DNA of 5,630 nt from an uncultured Porphyromonas sp. GTDB taxonomy: Bacteria; Bacteroidota; Bacteroidia; Bacteroidales; Porphyromonadaceae. Position numbers and translations under genes: made by a program. The DNA lies in the NCBI RefSeq assembly GCF_934359325.1, contig NZ_CAKRLH010000103.1:1-5630 (forward strand), read 5' to 3'. Under the pieces are notes generated by a model, which was not told where the DNA came from, made no database searches, and was given only the letters and a program-made list of their open reading frames with translations. Shown piece by piece: positions 1 through 5,306 of the stretch (positions are counted from its first letter, which is position 1; each line of letters begins with the position of its first letter).

Positions 1-711
1 GCCTACAAGTCGATCGACGAGGCGATCCAGCAGAGCGGTGTCTACAATGGCCGCTTGGTCGATCTCGTCCGCATCTCGAGTGAGAAGATCACGGATGAGA
101 ATGTCGCTGAGCTGCTCGCTCCCTGCGATGCGGTGGTGATCGCGCCGGGCTTCGGCTCGCGCGGCATACCCGGCAAGCTGACCGCGATCCGCTATTGCCG
201 TGAGCACGACCTGCCGACCCTCGGCATCTGCCTCGGTATGCAGTGCATCTGCATCGAGATAGCCCGCGACATGCTTGGGCTGGAGCAGGCCAATAGTACC
301 GAGTTTGACTCCCAGAGTCCCGATCCGGTCATCGACCTGATGGAGGAGCAGAAGGAGGTGACCATGCTAGGCGGCACCATGCGTCTCGGTGGCTACGACT
401 GCGAGCTGACTGAGGGGAGCAAGGTGGCTCAGATCTACGGTATGGAGACCATCCGCGAGCGCCACCGCCACCGGTATGAGTTCAATAGCAAGTACGAGCA
501 GGCCTTCGAGGAGGCGGGCGTGCTGATCGCCGGGCGCAACCCCGAGACAGGTCTCGTGGAGGTGGTGGAGCTCCCCGACAAGCAGTGGTTCATCGGCGTG
601 CAGTACCACCCCGAGTACTCCAGCACGCTCCAGCACACCCATCCGCTCTTTATGTCTCTCGTCGAGGCGGCACTTCGACACAAGGCTGCCCGAGAGGGAG
701 AGGAAAAGTAA
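1..711 (+). CDS. pyrG: CTP synthase, C-terminal glutaminase part (5' end outside window)
   Basis: CTP synthase makes CTP from UTP, ATP and glutamine in the cytoplasm, the last step of de novo pyrimidine nucleotide synthesis. The window opens inside the gene, in frame from base 1 (AYKSIDEAI...), and shows about 236 codons to a TAA. What is visible is the class I glutamine amidotransferase domain: the glycine-rich oxyanion stretch APGFGSRGIPGK, the nucleophile Cys in LGICLGMQC (codon at 229-231), a RHRHRYEFN segment typical of the family, and the catalytic His and Glu in QYHPEYSS (codons at 607-609 and 613-615). The catalytic triad is therefore intact. The N-terminal synthetase domain lies upstream of the window. 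The wording of the motifs, for example EEQKEVTMLGGTMRLG, is of the Bacteroidetes kind. The TTG at 55 is an internal Leu codon, not the start. yidC follows after 75 bases. Confidence 0.97.
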   Translation, partial: AYKSIDEAIQQSGVYNGRLVDLVRISSEKITDENVAELLAPCDAVVIAPGFGSRGIPGKLTAIRYCREHDLPTLGICLGMQCICIEIARDMLGLEQANSTEFDSQSPDPVIDLMEEQKEVTMLGGTMRLGGYDCELTEGSKVAQIYGMETIRERHRHRYEFNSKYEQAFEEAGVLIAGRNPETGLVEVVELPDKQWFIGVQYHPEYSSTLQHTHPLFMSLVEAALRHKAAREGEEK

Positions 712-786
712 GTCAGACCTACACACAAGCACAGACGATCATCTGGACGGCTCGCATCGCAAGAGCTGTCCTCAGACAGATAAGTA

Positions 787-2694
787 ATGGATAAAAATAC
801 GATCATCGGTCTCGTCCTCATGGGCGTGGTCCTCGTGGTATTCTCCATCCTGGGACGACCCTCTCAGGAGGAGCTGGAGCTCCGGCAGCGCTATGCCGAC
901 TCCGTAGCGCTCGCCACTCAGGCGAGGGAGCGCGCCATGGTCGACTCGCTAGACCGGATCGCGACAGAGGACTCCCTCCGCCGGAGTGCCACCCTTGCAC
1001 AGTACACCCCCGCCGAGCGCGACTCCATCCTGACGGCTCAGGCGTCGGAGACATTTGGACCCTTTGCCCCCTCTGCACACGGCAGGGAGCAGACCTTTAC
1101 GATTGCCAATGACTCCCTCTCCGTCACCCTCTCCACGAAGGGCGGTAAGCCGATCGCCTCGGAGATTCTGGGGTACGACGACTACCAGGGAGTCCCGATA
1201 CAGCTCATCCGACCGGAGGACAGCCGATTCAGTCTCACCCTCTTCACGAGCGGCAACCGTGTCGTCCGCACTGAGGATCTCTACTTCGTCGGCGAGCAGG
1301 TGAGTCCCACGCAGGTCAAGATGTCCGCCATGGCGACCAATGGCTCCAGCCTGACGCTCGTCTACACCCTTCGCCCCAAGTACCTCATCGATGTCACCAT
1401 CGCCGGCACGGGAGACTTCAAGAGCGTCATGGCGCCCAACTCCCCCTTCCTCGACGCTGACATATCGCTCCCCGTCTATCGTAATGAGAAGAGCGAGCAG
1501 GCTGAGCAGCGCTACTCCGGTATGGCCTACGAATTCACCGACGGTGATGTCGACAAGCTCAATACCGGTAAGTCTGAGGACAAGGAGCTGACCAATGAGG
1601 TGAAGTGGGTCGCTTTCCGCGACATGTTCTTCTCCACGATCGTCTACTCTCGTACTCGTCTCGGCTCGCTGGCAGTCAGCCAGGAGATGGTCAAGGGTGA
1701 TCCGCAGAAGCTCAAGGAGATGGAGGCAAAGTTTGTCCTCCCCTTCGACGGCAAGCAGCCGATCTCCCTCCAGATCTACAACGGTCCCAATGACCACGCC
1801 CTCCTCAAGAGCCTCGACAAGAATCTCGGCGACAAGACCCACCTGACAGAGGTGATCGACATGGGGAGGTGGTTCCGCTTTATCACCGTCTGGGTCGTGC
1901 TTCCGGTCTTCAATTTCCTCGAGAAGTACATCTCCAATTACGGGCTCATCATCATCATCCTGACGCTGATCATCAAGCTGATCCTCGCGCCTTTCACCTT
2001 CAAGTCCTTCAAGAGCCAGGCCAAGATGCGCGCCATCAAGCCGCTCGTCGACGAGATCAATGCGAAGTATCCCGGCGAGGAGAAGATGATGGAGCGCAAT
2101 AAGGCGACGATGCAGCTCTATCAGAATGCGGGCGTCAACGTCATGGGCGGCTGCCTCCCGATGCTGCTCCAGATGCCGATCCTCATCGCCATGTACCAGT
2201 ACTTCCCCACCAGCCTCAACCTCCGCGGTGAGAGCTTCCTCTGGGCGCAGGACCTCAGTACCTACGACGACGTGATCCGCTGGGGCGCCGACATCCCGAT
2301 GATAGGAGACCATATATCGCTCTTCTGCCTCCTGATGACGGTGACTCAGATCATCTACATGCGACTCACCCAGTCCGGCACGGCAGGCGGCGATCAGCAG
2401 TCCGCCTGCATGATGAAGGCGATGCCGATCTTCATGTCGCTCTTCCTCTTCTTCTTCCTCAATAACAACGCCTCCGGACTCTCTCTCTACTACTTCGCCT
2501 CCCTCCTCATCAGTATCCTGCAGACCAAGGCCTTCCAGTGGTCTATCGACGAGCAGAAGCTCTTCGCTCAGCTGCAGGAGAATGCCAAGAAGCCCAGGAA
2601 AAAGAAGCAGTCCGGCTTCATGGAGCGGCTCGAGAAGGCTCAGAAGGAGCAGATGAAGAAGCTCCGCGAGCAGCAGCAGCGTAATGGACGATAA
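787..2694 (+). CDS. yidC: Membrane protein insertase YidC (Oxa1 family)
   Basis: YidC inserts and folds inner-membrane proteins, alone or with SecYEG. The 635-residue length fits the Gram-negative form. Visible in order: an N-terminal membrane anchor (about residues 5-22, after MDKNTIIG, the usual Bacteroidetes start); a charged helical linker (about 27-85); a large periplasmic beta-rich domain (about 100-345); then the conserved insertase core with hydrophobic segments near 363-380, 386-402, 454-472, 509-527, 545-560 and 563-580. The core carries the family stretch GGCLPMLLQMPI. The positive residue of the hydrophilic groove, Arg in E. coli and Bacillus, appears here as Lys397 (LTLIIKLILAP), as I recall for other Bacteroidetes. 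The tail (about 590-635) is very basic and probably helical, resembling ribosome-contacting tails of some YidC/Oxa1 proteins. The ATG at 787 has no clear Shine-Dalgarno sequence. It probably shares a transcript with pyrG. Confidence 0.97.
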   Translation: MDKNTIIGLVLMGVVLVVFSILGRPSQEELELRQRYADSVALATQARERAMVDSLDRIATEDSLRRSATLAQYTPAERDSILTAQASETFGPFAPSAHGREQTFTIANDSLSVTLSTKGGKPIASEILGYDDYQGVPIQLIRPEDSRFSLTLFTSGNRVVRTEDLYFVGEQVSPTQVKMSAMATNGSSLTLVYTLRPKYLIDVTIAGTGDFKSVMAPNSPFLDADISLPVYRNEKSEQAEQRYSGMAYEFTDGDVDKLNTGKSEDKELTNEVKWVAFRDMFFSTIVYSRTRLGSLAVSQEMVKGDPQKLKEMEAKFVLPFDGKQPISLQIYNGPNDHALLKSLDKNLGDKTHLTEVIDMGRWFRFITVWVVLPVFNFLEKYISNYGLIIIILTLIIKLILAPFTFKSFKSQAKMRAIKPLVDEINAKYPGEEKMMERNKATMQLYQNAGVNVMGGCLPMLLQMPILIAMYQYFPTSLNLRGESFLWAQDLSTYDDVIRWGADIPMIGDHISLFCLLMTVTQIIYMRLTQSGTAGGDQQSACMMKAMPIFMSLFLFFFLNNNASGLSLYYFASLLISILQTKAFQWSIDEQKLFAQLQENAKKPRKKKQSGFMERLEKAQKEQMKKLREQQQRNGR

Positions 2695-2721
2695 TATGCA
2701 AACTCTTATAGCAATAAGTAT

Positions 2722-2910
2722 ATGAACTTCAAGAACATCCTCATCACCCTTGCGATCATCTTCCTCCTCTGCGTGGGGATCTACTACGCCGTCAAGGGTG
2801 CTGTCCATCTCCTCGCCTTTGCCGGGATCTCCCTCCTGGTGCTTGTGATCATCGGCCTGGTGATCTGGCTCTTTATGAAGAGAGACTCCACGGACGACCC
2901 GCAGAGCTAA
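2722..2910 (+). CDS. Small two-helix membrane protein, function unknown
   Basis: A 62-residue protein, not recognised as a named family. It begins MNFKNILITL and has two hydrophobic segments (about residues 6-24 and 29-51) separated by a short turn holding Lys25 and Gly26. A charged polar tail follows (MKRDSTDDPQS). By the positive-inside rule Lys4 and the KR at the tail both favour the cytoplasm, giving a helical hairpin with both ends inside. It starts 27 bases after the yidC stop, and the strong terminator at 2929-2975 begins 18 bases after its own stop, so it looks like the last gene of the pyrG-yidC unit. Evidence for a real gene is its position, its ATG, its typical membrane composition and codon use like its neighbours. 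No good Shine-Dalgarno is visible, which is normal in Bacteroidetes. A role beside YidC is only inference from position. Confidence 0.72.
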   Translation: MNFKNILITLAIIFLLCVGIYYAVKGAVHLLAFAGISLLVLVIIGLVIWLFMKRDSTDDPQS

Positions 2911-2928
2911 GGCTCCTGCGACAGACAG

Positions 2929-2975
2929 AGCCCCCTGCCGAGACGACTCACGGTCGCTTCGACAGGGGGCTTTTT
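2929..2975 (+). terminator. Intrinsic terminator of the pyrG-yidC unit
   Basis: A nine-base-pair GC-rich stem, AGCCCCCTG (2929-2937) with CAGGGGGCT (2963-2971), closes a loop that holds further short pairings (CGA with TCG, CGAC with GTCG). It is followed directly by a T run (2971-2975). It lies just after the small membrane gene and reads as a Rho-independent terminator on the plus strand. There is no matching A run on the left side, so it should not work well for the convergent minus-strand operon. Confidence 0.9.
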
Positions 2976-3008
2976 GGGTCAGATACTGTCCGTCCGACTG
3001 ATCCGATC

Positions 3009-3030
3009 AAGACCTTTGCAAAATGGTCTT
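3009..3030 (-). terminator. Possible weak terminator hairpin of the lipoprotein operon
   Basis: AAGACC (3009-3014) pairs with GGTCTT (3025-3030) around an AT-rich loop that is itself partly self-complementary (TTTGCAAA). It overlaps the last bases of the lipoprotein stop codon on the minus strand. The stem is only six pairs and no clear U run follows, so the terminator role is tentative. It could also be chance. Confidence 0.3.
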
Positions 3031-4108
3031 ATCCGAGGAGAGCCTGAGACACTCGCTGCTTCAGCTCCTCATACTCCTCCGGGGTGAGCCGCCGAGAGAG
3101 TGAGACGGCACGGTATCCCCCGTAGTCCATTGCCCAGTTATTGACATTCCGCACCGAACCAAAGCGCTCCACAAAGCTTCGCCCCTCGCTTCTACTCTCC
3201 CCCTCTACAGCAGGGACTTGCTCCTCCTGCGGTTTCTCGTATGCCTCCAGGAGGGCGATCTCCCGCTCATAGCTCAGGATCTGCGCATGCCGCTCGTCTG
3301 GCAGTCGCTGCTGCACCTCCAGCGCCTCAGGCCAGAGACACTGCCGCCACAGTTCCTCCCGCAGATCCTCCATGAGACTGCGCTCCATGAGCGAACCCCT
3401 CCGTAGCGTGCCGAGGAGAAGGGGGGTCTGCCTCCGGAGTTCGTCCGGCGTCGGTGGCTCGCCGCTCAGCAGTGCCGCCCACTCCCCCAGAGGGCCCCGC
3501 TCCCCGAGGCGGATCAGCTGCTCCACCGCCTCCGCCCGATCGGACCGGTACGCCGTGAGCGCCCATGCCGCCAGCCGCTTCGTCTCGGGCGGATATGCCC
3601 CGGAGGTGAGCACCTCTCTCAGGTGACTGCGGGCGGCGAGCGTATCCCCCTCGATCCGAGCCAGCGAGTAGGCCATCGCCGGGTCGGGAGAGATCTCCAG
3701 CAGCCCCCTCAGACGGACGGTGTCGCCGAGGAGTGCCGCCGCCATCATCGCCTGTCGCTTATCCTGCGACTTCAGTGCCATCTCAGGGTGTCCCGTCCTT
3801 AGCCCGATCTGCTCTAGGAGAAGGGTGTCTCCCAGAGCGTCGGCGGTGCGGAAGAGCTTCTCCCCCTCCCCGGCGGGTAGAGAGCGGAGCGGGTAGAGCA
3901 GGAGAGGATAGTCTGTCAGTTCCTCGGGGCGATCCTGATGCGAGAGGTCGGCGAGGGAGCGCCGGAGATAGGTCCGGGCATTGAGTCGCTCCACCCGATC
4001 GAGCAGAGAGCAGGAGGAGAGGGAGAGAAGGAGAGTGAGAAGGAGCAGACCGCAGTTCCTTCCCGGTGGAGAGAGAGGAGAGAAGTGGTCCACGGTGTCA
4101 GGTCTCAC
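3029..4108 (-). CDS. Predicted helical lipoprotein, function unknown
   Basis: A 359-residue protein read from a GTG at 4106-4108 to a TAA. The N-terminus has a basic stretch, a leucine-rich hydrophobic core (about residues 20-30) and a lipobox LSSC with Cys33 as the likely lipidated residue, so export by Sec and anchoring by lipid are expected. The residues after Cys33 (SLLDRVE) do not form a clear acidic Bacteroidetes surface-export signal, which favours a periplasm-facing outer-membrane location. The mature part is rich in Leu, Ala, Arg and Glu and appears almost wholly helical. Recurring helix pairs around residues 100-220 look TPR-like but match no repeat I can name firmly. The C-terminus ends in a charged helix (LTPEEYEELKQRVSQALLG). 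The start overlaps the upstream gene's stop as GTGA, implying translational coupling. A second GTG five codons on is an alternative start. I do not recognise the family. Confidence 0.85.
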   Translation of the reverse strand: MRPDTVDHFSPLSPPGRNCGLLLLTLLLSLSSCSLLDRVERLNARTYLRRSLADLSHQDRPEELTDYPLLLYPLRSLPAGEGEKLFRTADALGDTLLLEQIGLRTGHPEMALKSQDKRQAMMAAALLGDTVRLRGLLEISPDPAMAYSLARIEGDTLAARSHLREVLTSGAYPPETKRLAAWALTAYRSDRAEAVEQLIRLGERGPLGEWAALLSGEPPTPDELRRQTPLLLGTLRRGSLMERSLMEDLREELWRQCLWPEALEVQQRLPDERHAQILSYEREIALLEAYEKPQEEQVPAVEGESRSEGRSFVERFGSVRNVNNWAMDYGGYRAVSLSRRLTPEEYEELKQRVSQALLG

Positions 4109-4518
4109 TGAGTCATCACCACGCTGAGGCGGTGCGTCACCTCGTCAGCAACGCCGGCAGGGAAGTGGATCCCCCGCCGATGGATACTGGTCACCCAGCC
4201 GGGCACATCCGCATCCTCCAGCGTCCGGAGGACGTGGCGAAACTCCTGAGTCTCCATCTCCGTATAGAGGTCCGCCGCACGACCGCGGAAGCGATCCAGC
4301 TCCTCGTCCTCGTAGTAGAGGATCATCGGACGGCGCTTGTCCGTGATATCGATCGGTGACGTGCAGCCGACCGAGCAGGAGAGACAGCCACCGCCACACT
4401 CGGCGGAGCTGGCCGCGTCCGGTGCCTCCCCGCCATTTTGCCGGATCAGACGTGCCAGCTGCCAGATCAGAAGTCCGACAGCCACAGCCAGTATCAGTAG
4501 AGTGATGATCGTAGACAT
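4105..4518 (-). CDS. Cys-rich single-helix membrane protein, function unknown
   Basis: A 137-residue protein starting at the ATG at 4516-4518 (MSTIITLLILA). It has one membrane helix (about residues 4-24), a short polar linker, then four cysteines at 41, 45, 48 and 52 in the pattern CX3CX2CX3C, which could hold a metal or Fe-S cluster or form disulphides. The C-terminal part (about 55-137) is soluble and charged, with the acidic stretch YYEDEELDRFRGR and a closing helical region (WVTSIHRRGIHFPAGVADEV). This part reminds me of a Bacteroidales-restricted family, but I cannot name it. The frame stays open upstream to 4593, but the promoter box at 4538-4545 lies inside that extension and the helix begins at the ATG chosen here, so the shorter start is preferred. 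The Cys segment recalls the short FeoB-associated proteins, but the extra domain and the lack of feoB nearby argue against that role. It overlaps the lipoprotein gene by four bases. Confidence 0.85.
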   Translation of the reverse strand: MSTIITLLILAVAVGLLIWQLARLIRQNGGEAPDAASSAECGGGCLSCSVGCTSPIDITDKRRPMILYYEDEELDRFRGRAADLYTEMETQEFRHVLRTLEDADVPGWVTSIHRRGIHFPAGVADEVTHRLSVVMTQ

Positions 4519-4530
4519 ACTATAGGGGTT

Positions 4531-4545
4531 CCTACTGCAAAGGTA
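4531..4545 (-). promoter_or_regulatory. Bacteroidetes-type promoter (-7 box TAccTTTG) for the Cys-rich protein/lipoprotein operon
   Basis: On the minus strand the sequence TACCTTTGC (4537-4545) matches the Bacteroidetes primary-sigma -7 consensus TAnnTTTG followed by C. Transcription would start near 4531, leaving a leader of about a dozen bases before the ATG at 4518. A clear TTTG-like -33 box at the expected distance is not evident, so the call rests on the -7 box and its position. Confidence 0.7.
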
Positions 4546-4682
4546 CCCATTTTGCCGCAGGGTAGGGAGTAAAAAGGAGCGAGGGTGACCCATTTAAGCT
4601 TTAAAGCAAAGAAGCGATAAACCCTGCCGGGGTGCTACCCGCCGATCTGTCCGATAGGACTTTGGGCCGTCCGATCAGGGGA

Positions 4683-4792
4683 CGACCCCGGTAGGGGTCG
4701 ATTTTTCATAGCCCGGGTGTCGAGGCACGAAGTGCCGAAGACCCCGGGTTACCGATAGCGTCCCCCTCACCCCTCGACCCCGCCAGGGGTCG
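4683..4792. repeat. Three-hairpin palindromic element
   Basis: Two hairpins with the same seven-base arms flank a longer one. The first is CGACCCC, loop GGTA, GGGGTCG (4683-4700). The last is CGACCCC, loop GCCA, GGGGTCG (4775-4792). Between them, CCCGGG-T-GTC (4712-4721) pairs with GACCCCGGG (4740-4748) with one bulged T, and inside it GGCAC, loop GAA, GTGCC (4724-4736) forms a tip hairpin. The first hairpin is followed by ATTTTT, so it could also stop transcription on the plus strand. The layout recalls REP-like or other dispersed palindromic repeats, and I recall similar CCCC...GGGG hairpin clusters in Bacteroidetes genomes. Whether it is dispersed in this genome cannot be seen from one copy. 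Confidence 0.7.
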
Positions 4793-4795
4793 GTC

Positions 4796-4878
4796 GGATG
4801 GTGGGTCCTCCAGAGGGAGCGTCCCATGTCGGGGTCGCCGTCACATCGGAGAGGAGCGATAAGAGAGACCACCCATCC
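4796..4878. repeat. Imperfect long-range inverted repeat
   Basis: GGATGGTGGGTC (4796-4807) is the near-complement of GACCACCCATCC (4867-4878), with 10 of 12 positions pairing. The arms enclose about 59 bases that include a small hairpin CTCC, AGAG, GGAG (4808-4819). It directly adjoins the three-hairpin element and may be its right-hand extension, or together with it a structured RNA. Moderate confidence because the arms are short and imperfect. Confidence 0.4.
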
Positions 4879-4959
4879 GCAAGCCTAAGCATCAGCCTCT
4901 CTGACGGACATCAGACGGCTTACTGTATAGCTTAAATGCGTCATCCCTGCGCCTCCAAA

Positions 4960-5019
4960 CTAAACCCGATATTAGTGATCACTATTACCGGGTTTAGTGA
5001 TCACTAATACCGGGTTTAG
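4960..5019. repeat. Palindromic tandem repeat built on TAGTGATCACTA
   Basis: Two direct 22-base units (4973-4994 and 4995-5016) differ at one position. Each starts with the perfect 12-base palindrome TAGTGATCACTA, followed by a (T/A)TACCGGGTT segment, and a closing TAG completes the array. On the left, CTAAACCCG (4960-4968) is an inverted copy of CGGGTTTAG (4989-4997), so 4960-4997 is one 38-base palindrome with 17 of 19 base pairs matched, centred on the first TGATCA. The region thus contains one inverted and two direct copies of a CGGGTTTAG half-site around two TGATCA centres. It resembles a cluster of binding sites for a dimeric DNA-binding protein, or a fragment of a dispersed repeat. No gene starts nearby. 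Confidence 0.85.
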
Positions 5020-5052
5020 AATTCACCGAACTCTATCGAGCTCTATACGATA

Positions 5053-5071
5053 CACCCCAGTGCCAGGGGTG
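5053..5071. repeat. Small ACCCC/GGGGT hairpin
   Basis: CACCCC (5053-5058) and GGGGTG (5066-5071) flank a seven-base loop AGTGCCA. The arms and the CCAGGGGT right side resemble the last hairpin of the 4683-4792 element, so it may be a decayed relative. A short stem of this kind can also arise by chance in GC-rich DNA. Confidence 0.35.
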
Positions 5072-5219
5072 CCCCCTCCCTAACTCTCAGTGCAACACTC
5101 AAGGGGTCAACGTCTCATCTAAGTGACAGACTCGGTGACAAGTGGATATAGGGCTCGACGGCAACTACGCCCCGGGTGTGGACTTTCAGAACAGATGGAT
5201 GACATGACTACATACGAAG

Positions 5220-5255
5220 AAGGAGGCACCTTCACCGATGTGAAAGTGCCTCCTT
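5220..5255 (-). terminator. Strong hairpin, probable terminator of the right-edge gene
   Basis: AAGGAGGCAC (5220-5229) pairs perfectly with GTGCCTCCTT (5246-5255). After one C/A mismatch a further five pairs, TTCAC with GTGAA, close a CGAT tetraloop. On the minus strand the stem is followed by TCTTCGTATG, only modestly T-rich. Its place after the stop codon of the minus-strand gene at 5307 suggests termination or transcript 3'-end protection. Confidence 0.6.
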
Positions 5256-5265
5256 AGGAATTGGG

Positions 5266-5290
5266 GACTTTAGAGCTGATGCTCTAAGTC
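5266..5290 (-). other. Second 3'-untranslated hairpin after the right-edge gene
   Basis: GACTTTAGAGC (5266-5276) pairs with GCTCTAAGTC (5281-5290): ten base pairs, one bulged T, loop TGAT. It begins 16 bases after the stop codon at 5307-5309 (minus strand) and stands in tandem with the hairpin at 5220-5255. No U run follows it. It may stabilise the mRNA 3' end or be part of a double terminator. Confidence 0.5.
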
Positions 5291-5306
5291 ACTGCATGAA
5301 TCTAAA

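Larger units (their letters stand above)
4546..5219. other. Gene-free, structure-rich intergenic region
   Basis: This stretch lies upstream of the minus-strand Cys-rich/lipoprotein operon and downstream of the minus-strand gene at the right edge. No credible coding frame, tRNA or rRNA is visible. The only open frame of note, minus strand 4675-4872, runs through the hairpin element and has a composition expected of repeats. The left part (4546-4680) holds a GCTTTAAAGC palindrome at 4598-4607 and two copies of GTCCGAT 20 bases apart (4649, 4669), each followed by a GGAC that can fold back on its GTCC. The rest holds the repeats listed separately. From about 5072 to 5219 I see nothing definite. 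Confidence 0.7.

Noticed and set aside
435..848. Minus-strand open frame spanning the pyrG end and yidC start
   Set aside because: It covers the catalytic end of pyrG in antisense, and its composition shows no protein-like pattern.
949..2808. Very long open frame (about 619 codons) on the minus strand opposite yidC
   Set aside because: yidC on the plus strand is certain from its motifs. The antisense frame is open because of GC-rich codon bias, and its translation is a low-complexity run of Glu, Leu, Asp and His with no domain character.
3372..3984. Plus-strand open frames opposite the lipoprotein gene
   Set aside because: Ser/Arg/Pro-rich translations without domain features, lying antisense to a gene with a clear lipobox and a coupled start.
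4105..4518. FeoB-associated Cys-rich membrane protein
   Set aside because: The helix plus Cys cluster is similar in outline, but the protein is much longer with an extra soluble domain, and no feoA or feoB lies nearby in the window.
4675..4872. 65-codon minus-strand open frame
   Set aside because: It runs straight through the hairpin element, is rich in Arg, Pro and Gly, and ends inside the first hairpin. It is the kind of frame repeats often yield, not a credible gene.
4960..5019. CRISPR array
   Set aside because: The repeats are 22 bases long and contiguous with no unique spacers, and no cas gene is seen.
4546..5219. tRNA, tmRNA or other standard RNA gene in the gap
   Set aside because: No cloverleaf, CCA end or TpsiC-arm-like sequence was found on either strand by eye. 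The hairpins present do not fit these RNAs.
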